64,000 bases of DNA from positions 6,475,501 to 6,539,500 of the forward strand of contig JAKSXM010000288.1 of NCBI GenBank assembly GCA_022575985.1. The letters run 5' to 3'. The translations under genes were made by a program, and so were the position numbers. Below, piece after piece: positions 23,616 through 33,266 of the stretch; the first letter of the stretch is position 1; each line of letters starts with the position of its first letter. Below the pieces are notes generated by a model. It had not been told where the DNA came from, did no database searches, and worked only from the letters and a program-made list of their open reading frames with translations. Origin of the DNA: Anagrus nilaparvatae. Taxonomy: Eukaryota; Arthropoda; Insecta; Hymenoptera; Mymaridae.

Positions 23616-25021
23616 CCATTCAACCGTGTATAACCGTGTCGTTATAAATAAATAAAAGGAAATGCCATGTCCAACCGTATGAAAAATTCATTTAATGAAT
23701 CAACCGTGTTTAACCGTGTCAATATAATAAGGAAGAGCTCAGCCGTGTGTAACCGTATGAAAAATGATTTTATAGCTACTGCCGTTTTTAACCATATCAA
23801 AAAAGAAATAAACCGTAATTAGCCGTATAAAAATGAATTTGAAGCATCAACCGTGTTTAACCGTGTCTTTATAAGCATATAATAAATCGACCGTGTGCAA
23901 CCGTATGAAAACTGAATTTATAGCTTCTGGCATTTTTAACCGTACGAATATTAACGAAAAAGAGATCAGCCGTTTCCAACCGTACAAAAAATGCTTTTAG
24001 AGTATTTACCGCGTTAAACCGTACCATTATTAGTATATAATAGGTAAATGCAATTATATCTTCTGCCGTGTTCAACCGTATTAATAATAACAAAAAAGAG
24101 ATCAGTCGTAATTTGCTTAAAGTGAATTATCACTAATTCACGCCGTTCACACGTACTCTATATATATATATATTAGCGCACGGGGCCTTCGGCCCCCTTT
24201 CTTGAAACTAAATTTTAACTAAATTAAATTATTGACAGAAATATTGAATGACAGTAAATAAGGGGGCCCCGTGCGCCAACATTATGTACTTTTAATAATT
24301 CTTTTTTTTTTAATGACCGTAGCTATACATTTATTTTTTATACGGTTGTTCGCGGTTGATCGATTATATGCTTATAAAGACACGGTTAAACACTGTCGAT
24401 GCTTGAAATTCATTTTTCATACGGCTAGACACGGTTGATTCTTTAAAAAAGAATTTTTCATACGGTTGCACACGGTCAACCTACTATATGCTTATAAAGA
24501 CACGGTTAAAAACGGTTAATGCTTGAAATTTATTTTTCATACGGCTAGACACGGTTGATCTCTTTATCGTTAATATTGATACGGCTCAATACGGCAGCAG
24601 CTCTAAATTCATTATTCATACGGTTACACACGGCTGAGCTCTTCTTTATTATTTTGACACGGTTAAACACGGTTGATTTATTAAAAGCATTTTTCATACG
24701 GTTGAAAGCGGTCGACCTATTATATTATTATAAAGACACGGTTAATCCCTTTTTCTTTAACATTGGTACAGTTCAACACGGCTGCAGCTATAAAATCATT
24801 TTTCATACGGTTACACACGGTTAGGCTCTTTTTTATTATATTGACACGGTTAAAGACGGCAGAAGATATAAAACAAATTTTTATACGGCTAGATACGGCA
24901 GAAGTTTGGCTTATTTGTAAGTCACACGGTTACACACGGAAAAGATGAAAAACCGTGGATATTATCTGAAAACGTGTGGAAATGGAAACGGTAAGTGTAA
25001 ATAGACACCGTCTAAAAGACG
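23616..25021. mobile_element. Foldback/Galileo-like element with motif-array arms
   Basis: The left arm (23620-24150) holds about 14 units, each mostly a pair of ACCGT-type boxes about 10 bp apart (AACCGTGTTTAACCGTGTC), spaced about 40-60 bp. The right arm (24320-24960) carries the same units inverted (ACACGGTTAAACACGGTTGA). The centre holds a GC hairpin (24172-24276). Paralogous DNA at 41780-41800 (GAGTCC then ATAAAATTATG) lacks the element, which defines the ends. Short open frames in it are repeat artefacts. Confidence 0.8.
24172..24276. repeat. GC-rich hairpin at the element centre
   Basis: GCGCACGGGGCC at 24176 pairs with GGCCCCGTGCGC ending near 24275, with a second inner match GGCCCCCTTTCTT / AATAAGGGGGCC. 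It is flanked on the left by (TA)n (24161-24172). Confidence 0.75.
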
Positions 25022-25155
25022 AAAATTATGTTATTCGGAAAAAATTGAAAATAAAATTTCAAAAAACGCTTCTTTTATGCTTCGAGGCCCGAAAACATCC
25101 GAAATCTTGTCCGAAGAAGCACGAAGTTGCCTCCTCATGGTACTATTCTGTTATA

Positions 25156-25791
25156 GGATATATTCATAAACGAAAAATTAAAAAAAAATTTTTATTATTA
25201 AGTTGGTGGTAATGATGGTAAAATTTAAATAGTGTTCATAAATGGTCACGTGTTTTAAAAAAATATAATAAAAATATATGCCAAAGCAGAAGCATGTATT
25301 GATATTATATGCTTCGTAAATATATATAAAAAAATAAATATTGTTTCTTATCCCAAAATATATTATGGTCAACCCGAACCCAATTCACCTTTATCTATCA
25401 TTAGAAAAATTTATTATATTCTTACAGACTTTCATTTAAAATAAGTTATTTTTTTGGGTAACGGGAATATTTATAGTTTAAGTGATAGTCAAACAAATCA
25501 TTCATTGCATATATAGTTAAAAGCATAAATAAAAATATTATTTGAACGATCAAATTTAGAACTTTAAATTATTAATAAAGATATAATTAAATTTTTTAAT
25601 TATTAATAATTTACAAAGCCTAAAAATATAGAATTAAATGTAGGAAAAGATGGGAAAGATGCATACATATTTTTTAGTATATCTGTTTTCAAACCACGTG
25701 ACCGTTTATGAACACTATTTAAATTTTACCATCATTACCACCAACTTGATAATAAAAAAATTTTTTTAATTTTTCGTTTATGAATATATCC
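25156..25791. mobile_element. 636-bp foldback with ATA target duplication
   Basis: Ends GGATATATTCATAAACG / CGTTTATGAATATATCC; a second inner arm pair contains TGGTGGTAATGATGG and TCACGTG. The paralogue at 44728 reads CTGTTATAATCTCTTC without the element, whereas here the order is CTGTTATA, element, ATAATCTCTTC. The target duplication is therefore ATA. Confidence 0.85.
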
Positions 25792-25799
25792 ATAATCTC

Positions 25800-25903
25800 T
25801 TCAGTATACACGTGGAATTTGCTCAGTCAGTATGTCTTAAAATTTTAAAATAAAAAAAATAAATTTGAAAGCGAATACAATATTTAAGTTCACAAAAATA
25901 AAG
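25800..25903 (+). promoter_or_regulatory. Candidate ZNF B promoter and noncoding exon 1
   Basis: TATACA at 25805 is followed 20-24 bp later by overlapping TCAGTCAGT initiator motifs (A at 25825 or 25829). A splice donor AAG|GTAAAT lies at 25904. The same TATA, initiator and donor order occurs at 44765-44873, and the donor context recurs at 32088. The spacing is slightly short for a classical TATA promoter. Confidence 0.4.
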
Positions 25904-26229
25904 GTAAATTTTTTAATAATTATTTTTTAATCAAATAAAAAAAAAGATTTCATTTTTTGGTGTTAATTAAATTAAAAATAATCAAACCTAATAACCAGTG
26001 TTGCCAAATGGGTCTTCTGTAACTCCTTAAAAACCTTGAAATTTCAAATTTCTAAAATATATTAAATACATGTAAAGTATTATAAATGTACGAAGAAGTT
26101 TCTTTATTCTCAGCACATTGAAAAAAACAAGTTCTGATTTCCAAAAAGAATAATTTAATTTAAATTTAATTTTATTGAACCTTGTATTGAACCAAATATA
26201 TTCAAAATACACAAAGTACACACGAAAGT

Positions 26230-26560
26230 GCTTTTTTCCGTAATTTAAAAAAAAAAATGAAGAAACTCAAAAATTTTATTTAATTTAAAAATTAAAACAA
26301 AAAAATATACGAATATAAATAACGGAAATTGCCTCGAAATTGCTATAGCAATTTATATATAAAAGTTCCTAAAATTTCTAACATTATTTTTAATTTTTTA
26401 GGAAGCTGCAATAACAAGTTCCATCGAGAAAATTTGCACAAACGAATAACGAAAGCAGAAAATTTATTTAAACTTATAAAAACGCGGAATGTAATAAGGA
26501 GTTTGCCACGTTATCGCCACGTTACAACGTTTAGAAGTACATTTAAGGACACAGGAGAAA
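26230..26560 (+). promoter_or_regulatory. 5'UTR intron end and exon 2 leader, ZNF B
   Basis: The acceptor TAATTTTTTAG (AG 26400-26401) precedes GAAGCTGCAATAACAAG. The same boundary is found at 32831 in C. With the donor at 25904 this gives a 498-bp intron. The surrounding 200 bp (GTGCTTTTTTCCGTAATTTA) is conserved between B and C. Confidence 0.4.
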
Positions 26561-26998
26561 AACCTCGGAAAAACCTAAATGTGATAAATATAATAAAGCT
26601 TTTACAAGTTCAAATGGTTTAAGAATACACAAAAGATCTCACCCAGAAGAAAAGACTTTCATCCACTAATATCAAGAATGTGGAAAAAATTTCGCTCTAT
26701 CCAATTCTCTTACGGTTCATGCAAGAAGGCATACTGGAGAAAGGTCTGAGAAAAGTCGTATGAAGTCTATGGAAAGACATTTCTTTCATAAAGTCGAGCA
26801 TAAGGTATTCTGAGTAAATCTTATAAGTGTAAGGAATGTGTTAAAACTTTTAGCAAGACTTTTAGTAATTTTTTTATTTCAATAAACATGCATAATTACA
26901 TTTAGTGCAAGAAATGTGGAAAATGATCTGAATAATCATGAAACAAAACCTACGGAGGAAAAGCTATACACATTCAAACCGTTGGACAAGGTTTTTTA
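26545..26998 (+). pseudogene. Decayed N-terminal fingers of ZNF B
   Basis: Remnant fingers match 20070-20560 (A), 32908-33240 (C) and 38732-39160 (E). They contain the shared CAC TAA TAT CAA stop (near 26663) and TTT TAG TGC stop (near 26903), plus private deletions. The region cannot be translated into B without frameshifts. Confidence 0.75.
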
Positions 26999-27958
26999 GT
27001 GAAAGAAAATTTAAAAACACACGAAATGAATAATCGTACTGGTGAAAATCCTTACAAATGCGAAAATTGTGGTAAAACTTTTAGTATCTCATGTAGCTTA
27101 AAACGTCACGAAAGAACACATACTGGTGAAAAACCTTTCAAGTGCAAAAGTTGTGGAAAAACTTTTAGTATCTTAAGTTATTTAAAATGTCATCAAAGAA
27201 CACATACTGGTGAAAAACCTTACAAATGCGAAAATTGTGAAAAAGCTTTTAGTTTCTTAATTAGCTTAAAAAGGCGTGAAAAAATACATACTGGCGAAAA
27301 ACCTTTTAAATGCGAAAATTGTGGAAAAGCTTTTAGCGTATCAAGTAGTTTAAAAACTCATGAAAGAACACATACTGGTGAAAAACCTTGCAAGTGCGAA
27401 AATTGTGGAAAAGCCTTTAGCCGATTAAGTAGTTTAAAAATTCATGAAAGAACACATACTGGTGAAAAACCTTTTAAATGCAAAAATTGTGGAAAAGCTT
27501 TTAGCGTATCAAGTCATTTAAAAGATCATCAAAGAACGCATACTGAGGAGAAACCTTTCAAGTGCAAAAATTGTGGAAAAGCTTTTAACCAATCAAGTAA
27601 TTTAAAAAGTCATGAAAGAACACATACTGGTGAAAAACCTTTCAAGTGCAAACATTGTGGAAGAGCTTTTAGCGAACTAACTAATTTAAAAAGTCATGAA
27701 AGATTACATACTGGTGAAAAACCTTTTAAATGCAAAAATTGTGGAAAAGCTTTTAGTGAGTTAAATGATTTAAAAAGGCATACAAATATTCATTTAAAAG
27801 AGAAGCATTATGCATGTGATAAGTGTGAAAAAATATTTATAACCAAGAAAAGTCTAATTCACCATTTTAATTTTCATGAATTTGAAAAAAAGTATAAGAA
27901 AATATTGGAAAATAAAAAATGTTTTGTTTTATTAAATAGGATTGAAGGAAATCTTTAG
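26999..27958 (+). CDS. C2H2 zinc-finger protein B (10 fingers)
   Basis: A 319-residue tandem C2H2 protein, expected to be a nuclear, sequence-specific DNA-binding factor. Fingers run from about residue 20 to 300, each CX2CX12HX3H and joined by TGEKP linkers. Finger 3 has Arg for the first zinc-binding His (LKRREKIH), so it is probably degenerate. The last finger, [20 protein letters not shown], is different from the rest and is followed by the conserved tail [19 protein letters not shown]. No KRAB, BTB, SCAN or ZAD domain is present. The start is the first ATG after the shared stops; another in-frame ATG (HEMNNRTGE) follows ten codons later and equals the start used in C. Whether it is expressed is unknown. 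A 5'UTR intron (25904-26401) is proposed. Confidence 0.75.
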   Translation: MKENLKTHEMNNRTGENPYKCENCGKTFSISCSLKRHERTHTGEKPFKCKSCGKTFSILSYLKCHQRTHTGEKPYKCENCEKAFSFLISLKRREKIHTGEKPFKCENCGKAFSVSSSLKTHERTHTGEKPCKCENCGKAFSRLSSLKIHERTHTGEKPFKCKNCGKAFSVSSHLKDHQRTHTEEKPFKCKNCGKAFNQSSNLKSHERTHTGEKPFKCKHCGRAFSELTNLKSHERLHTGEKPFKCKNCGKAFSELNDLKRHTNIHLKEKHYACDKCEKIFITKKSLIHHFNFHEFEKKYKKILENKKCFVLLNRIEGNL

Positions 27959-29225
27959 CGCATAAAGTTAATGTTTTTTTTTTTATTCTTCTTGCTCCTT
28001 TTTTTTTTATTCTCAATATGTATTGTGTACACCCTCATTTAAAAAGTCAATGGTTTTTACTTGATGATTATATTAATTAATTAGAATCCGAGTTAGAATC
28101 AATTAAAAATTGTAAAGCGCAAATAAATAAATTTTTATTTAAATTAACGATTTTCAATTTTATTATTAACCCATAACCTAATTTTTTTTTTCAAAATTTA
28201 ATAACTCAGATTTAATTATTATAAAGAACTTCTTTAATGATTCATTTCTTTTTTTCTCGATAATTTTTCATTTCGGCATAAAATTTTTGTTGCTAAATAT
28301 TTTTTTTCGTTCATCAACATTCATCATCTGGTTTTTTTAAGCAAGAAATGTATAAAATTTGACCATAGCAAAAATGAAATGACGAGAGTTTGCATAGTGG
28401 ACTGGACCAGGACTGGACTGCATGAATTTGATAGCAACAATGAGTTTTATTTGGATAGTAAAATGCATTTTAAGTTTAGTTTAAAATTTTTTTTTTTTTA
28501 AACCATACGGAAAATTAAAATCTGTTAAATATTTTCAGAAATAAAATTTTACATAAATGCAATTACTTTAACAGTTTTTTCTACTGTGAATATCGCACAC
28601 ATAAAATTTAATGTTTGGCAAAATGTATCAAGCACGATAGCACAAATTTTGTAAAAGTATTTTGATATCCTATTTTTAGTAAAAATGAGTCACGAATAAA
28701 TATTTAGATATATTTGCTATGTGCACAAATCAAGCACAAATGCTTTTTTATAGGGAGAGGGAAATCACGAAGAACAAAAATGACCTGCAGAAGGATTGAA
28801 CCTTTAAAAAAATAAATAACAGCTTTAAATCAAAAATTGTTTTAACTCAATGCTATTGGAATTTTGATAAGGAGAGGATGTAGATAGGATGTAGTCATAT
28901 TTCTCGTACGCGTGCTAAAAAAGATTATAAGGCAAGTGTACAAATTATAGTGACCAAAACCTTTCCTATTAATGGCCATTTGTCTTCCAGAAGAATGACA
29001 TGGTATTGGACATTAAATGGGGAGTGGTCATTAATTGGTACAGTCTCTCTACGTATTTATTACTATATCTAAGCCTAAGTAAAAAATATTTTTCTTCTTT
29101 AAAAAGATTTTTACTTACACGCAAAAAAAAAAAATTATCTAACATATTAAAATTATAATGTACAGTTTATTAATTACTAACTCGAGAAGAAAATTTTAAC
29201 AGAATTCAGGAGCTCCGTAATTGCC
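27959..29225. repeat. ZNF 3' flanking block, copy B
   Basis: Matches 21586-23200 and 39552-41540 with internal deletions. GCAAATAAATAAATTTT (about 28119) is a candidate poly(A) region. Confidence 0.75.
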
Positions 29226-29234
29226 AGGCCTATT

Positions 29235-30070
29235 AGTAATTTTGCAAAAAGCGCATAAGTTCAAATCGCGATTAGTTATACTATAAACTAAAACTCTATA
29301 ATATACGGGATAGGATTTTTGGTATTTATTTATAATCAGAAGACTTCGTATTTAATGTTAAAAAGCAAGTTGCTATTTATCAATTTTTAATGTAAATTGT
29401 TTGAAAGCTGTATACCAAGTGTCGATCTAATTTACTTTTTAATATAAATATAGAAATCTGTCGTTGTCCTCAAAATTCTCTCTTCCTCTGATTTTGGTAA
29501 AATTGAGCCAACATGTAAATTTGCGTTTTTAGCCCCAGAATTTCCTTTGGAATGAATGCAGGGCCTTGGGGCATTCTTTATTTATAAGGGCCCTATAAAA
29601 TTTTTCTGCAGCAGCAGCGAGAAATTTCGATTTTCTCGGCCGCGCAGCGGCCAGAAAATCGTACTTTCGTGGCTACTGTCCAGAAAATTACCTTCCGAGG
29701 CGAAGCCGAGGATGATAAACTGCGATTTGGTCATTCTTTGTTTATGGCCGAGGGTCCTATAAAATTTTTCTGTGACTGTGGCGAGAAAATACGTCTTTGC
29801 CTTCTTGGAAATACGTACTTTCGGGCCGCAGTACAGAAAAATTAATATTTTTAAGAGCTAATTTTTTTTTTAGCAGGAAAAGGGGGAAAAGGGGGAAATT
29901 TTCTTAAATAGGGGGAAAAAGGGTGAATTTTTTAAAAAGGGGGAAAAGGAGGAGCGCTATGATGCCTGCTTACATTTATCATTGTTACTATGGGGTACAA
30001 ACTGTTTGAAAATGTAACACTCACCTGAAACAGAAATTAAAATTAAAAACATTAAAAATTAGAACAATTA
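29235..30070. repeat. Duplicated block, copy 2 (matches 19220-19912)
   Basis: Same order as copy 1 but split by a GC-richer insert (29506-29965) between GGTAAAATTG and CTTACATTTAT. Confidence 0.8.
29506..29965. mobile_element. GC-richer insert with internal direct repeat
   Basis: Absent from the paralogous block at 19800. Two diverged halves each contain TCATTCTTTRTTTAT and CCTATAAAATTTTTCTG followed by a GCGAGAAA string. It also has the palindrome GGCCGCGCAGCGGCC and a run of AGGGGGAAA-like units (29876-29955). Confidence 0.55.
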
Positions 30071-30373
30071 ATCGAATAAAAATTAATTTTTTTTTCCTTA
30101 AATTTGCTTTAATTAAATGAAATAATAATCTTGTTTTATAAATGAGTGATTCCATGTTATTTGGCCAAGTTTGTCTTAAAAAAATTTTTTCTCAATTTTC
30201 TGTACGTCTTACGTTTCAGGTCATTTGCAAACGTTTTAGCAAGAAATAAAATGATATTTCTTTCAGCACCAATTTTTTATACTTTGAAAGTTCCCTCGAA
30301 TTTCATCAAATGAAAATCTGACTTCAGATTCAGATTCGCCGGAAAATTTAACATATAGGGCTTCAATCAATAA
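30071..30373. repeat. Duplicated block continuing at 31427-31560
   Basis: Matches 37860-38175 (TAAATGAGTGATTCCATG, TTTCTTTCAGCACCAATTTT, GAAAATCTGACTTCAGATT). The remainder of the block resumes after the foldback with GTTCAAAA, TTTCTTCACTTGTTTGCTAA. Confidence 0.75.
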
Positions 30374-30375
30374 TA

Positions 30376-31424
30376 GGTAGGGAGATAGCTATGGTAAGCT
30401 GCGCGTATAATTAAGACAGCTAATCTTTCGGTCAGAGATAGCCAAGGCCAAAACATTGTCACCTTCTATGGAACATTTTTTTGGCCGGTCTGGAAAAAGT
30501 TATGGGTTCACAAAGTTGGCCATTTTTTCACAAAAAAAAACTGAAATTAAGACACCGCGGAATAGTCTAGATTCATAGATTAGGCCAAAACATTCCCAGT
30601 TTCCATTTGAAATTTTTTGGTATCTCGGGTCTGGAGGGCAATGTCGGCCCTTCAAAGTTCCGCCGTTTACCCGCGCTTAAAAAAATAACACAAACATATA
30701 AAGGGATCAAATTGTATAGTCAGAATCTCTTAATTTCTAGGTAGATATTATGGATGAAAAATATTTATTTACCGCTAACTTGAGAAAACTTCTAAATTTT
30801 ACCATAAAAATGTCAAAAAGTAATTTTTTTTTCAATTTATGGGTTTTCTATCGGTATTAGAGAAAAATTTCACAGGACCAAAAAGCTTCCCGAGAAAATT
30901 TCCGATTCTAATATACATTTTGACAAGAAAATTTATAGTTATTTTCACCACCAGAGGGCATAAATTGAAAAAAAAACTACTTTTTGACATTTTTATGGCA
31001 AAATTTAGAAGTTTTCTCAAGTTAGCGGTAAATAAATATTTTTCATCCATAATATCTACCTAGAAATTAAGAGATTCTGACTATACAATTTGATCCCTTT
31101 ATGTTTGTTATTTTTTTAAGCGCGGGTAAACGGCGGAACTTTGAAGGGCCGACATTGCCCTCCAGACCCGAGATACCGAAAAATTTCAAATGGAAACTGG
31201 GAATGTTTTGGCCTGATCTATAAATCTAGACTATTCCGCGGTGTCTTAATTACAGTTTTTTTGTGTGAAAAAATGGTCAACTTTGTAAACCCATAACTTT
31301 TTCCAGACCCCGCGGCTAAAAAAACTAGGATACGAAGGGGACAATGTTTTGGCCTTGGCTATCTCTGACCGAAAATTTAGCTGTCTTAATTACACGCTCA
31401 GTTTACCATAGCTATCTCCCTACC
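30376..31424. mobile_element. GKTAGGGAGAT foldback, copy 1, TA-flanked
   Basis: A 1049-bp near-perfect palindrome with ends GGTAGGGAGATAGCTATGG / complement, flanked by TA on both sides. The paralogous block at about 38160-38180 lacks it, which confirms insertion. The 72- and 74-codon open frames inside the arms mirror each other and are not genes. Confidence 0.85.
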
Positions 31425-31565
31425 TATAAGTTTTTATCTCAGTTTTTATCGTGAAAAGTTCAAAATCGGTTCAAAAAATTATTTTAAACGTGATTTGATT
31501 CAGAACTTTCTTCACTTGTTTGCTAAAAGTCACAGAAAAGCAAATAAAAAAGTAAAATGAAATTG

Positions 31566-31785
31566 GAATAAAATTGAATTGAATTGAAAAGTAACCTAAA
31601 AATCTAAAATTAGTTAGATTTATCTCGAGATTTATTAAATTCTTTACTCGATTCTTTAAAAATTTATTACAAAATTAAACATTAAAAAAAATAATATTAA
31701 TTTATAATCAATAATTTTTAAAAATTTAATAAATTTAAATAATTTTAGATTTTTAGGTTGATTTTAATTTTGAATTCTTGCGCCG
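31566..31785. mobile_element. ~210-bp MITE
   Basis: AACCTAAAAATCTAAAATTA (31593) is inverted at TAATTTTAGATTTTTAGGTT (31740-31759), with GAATTGA / TTGAATTC-like outer ends. Confidence 0.6.
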
Positions 31786-32690
31786 TTGCAATTTCATTTT
31801 ACTTATTCTGGGTGATTCAAAAAGACAATAAGCAGCGCATTTTGACGCTTACTCCCAAGGTTACTCCATTATTAATATTCATGCGACGGTCACGATCCTA
31901 CTTGTCATTATTTGAATCATCTAGTATTAAATATTCAAAGGGAGGGGTCCCAAAGAATCTGTTCAGTGTAATCGTAGAATTCTTGTGGTTAGTTCGCGTT
32001 TCATAATTTGATTTAATTTCAACATAAAAAATTCTTATAACCTGAGATTCATTTGGAAGCAAGTGCAGTAATTAAGTACTCAAAAAGGTAAATTGTTTAA
32101 TAAAAATTTTTTTTCGAATAAAGAAAAAAAATGAATTGCTTCACGTGAATAAAATTTAAAATAATCAAACCACTGCCAAGATCGTACGTTCTTATACAAA
32201 TACTTGAAACATTGAAGTTTAAGATTTCTTTGTGAGGGTATCCTTACAAATCTTACAATGAAAGAAACGTGAAAGAAACTAAAAGTATATATACCTGAAA
32301 AATACTTCAACGGTTATTTTTTTTTTTTTAGCAGAAACTATTTTTCATATTAGTTTGTTTAATAATAATTAAACATAAACTTCAAATTAGCTGCACTACT
32401 GTGCCCTAAGATTTATTTAAACCTACGTTTTACGACAGTAAAAACTCAATTTTTAAAATAAAAATAATTCTTCACGATATCAGCAGCATCTGTAGCTGCA
32501 GCGTTTATGATTTACGTATTTTATGAAAAATTTTTTCTTTCTCAACGCTTCGGGTAATAATAAAAAAATTATCCATTTCCAAAAAAAACTAAGATTAAGA
32601 AAATTACTTCCATTACGAAGCTGTTATAATGCTAAATATTCGCTTCATGTTTGCAACTATTATACAAAATATAACTAAAAGCTGACTAAA
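31786..32690. other. Spacer and 5' flank of ZNF C
   Basis: A donor-like AAG|GTAAATT at 32088 matches the exon 1 donors of B and F, and the following intron sequence (AATAATCAAACC) is also shared. The 82-codon frame at 31758 has no recognisable similarity. Confidence 0.4.
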
Positions 32691-33266
32691 AGTGCTTTTT
32701 TCCGTAATTTAAAAAAAAATGAAGAAACTCAAAAGTTTTATTTAATTTATAAATTAAAACGAAAAAGCTATTACGAATATAAATTGCGGAAACTGCTGTA
32801 AAATTTCTAACATTATTTTTTATTTTTGTAGGAAGTGCAATAACAAGTTTCATCGAGAAAAACAAATTAAGAGGTTTGGCCTTTTTTTTTACACCTAAGC
32901 CCCGACTACAAGTTCAAATGGTTTAAGAATACACAAAAGATCTCACCCAGAAGAAAAGCCTTTCATACACTAATATATCAAGGTTGTGGAAAAAGTTTCA
33001 CTCTATCCAATTCTCTTACGGTTCATGCAAGAAGGCATACTGAATAAAACTTTTGGCAAGACTTTAAGTGATTATTTTAGTTTCAATAAACATGCATAAT
33101 TAAAAGTACAGAAGAAAGACGTTTTTAGTGCAGGAAATATGGAAAAAGTTTTCATGAATTAAATGATCTGACTAATAATGAAACAAAACCTACGGGGGAA
33201 AAATTATACAAATGCAAAACACGTGAAAAATGTTTTTTAGTCAAACAAAGTCTTAAAATACACGAA
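32691..33266 (+). pseudogene. Leader and decayed N-terminal fingers of ZNF C
   Basis: 32692-32870 matches the B leader, including acceptor TTTTTGTAG|GAAGTGC (AG 32830-32831). 32908-33240 holds the same dead fingers as A, B and E, with CACTAATAT and TTT TAG TGC stops and a Cys-to-Arg change in the last one (YKCKTREKCFLVKQSLKIHE). Confidence 0.7.

Larger units (their letters stand above)
25022..26240. repeat. ZNF 5' flanking block, copy B
   Basis: 25022-25152 matches 41795-41905 (ACGCTTCTTTT, GAAGCACGAAGTTGCCTCCT). 25795-26240 matches 44735-45140 (ACGTGGAATT, GAAAGCGAATA, TTTTTTGGTGTTAATTAAAT). A MITE separates the two parts. Confidence 0.8.

Noticed and set aside
23869..24948. Open frames with repeated RLNTAE-like peptides on both strands
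   Set aside because: They are translations of the double-box repeat array; frames on the two arms mirror each other and have no start or domain.
23600..24960. Regularly spaced repeats considered as a CRISPR array
   Set aside because: Repeats are short, degenerate, inverted in two halves and the context is eukaryotic.
31758..32006. 82-codon ORF with a basic C-terminal part
   Set aside because: No similarity recognised, no conserved start and absent from paralogous flanks.
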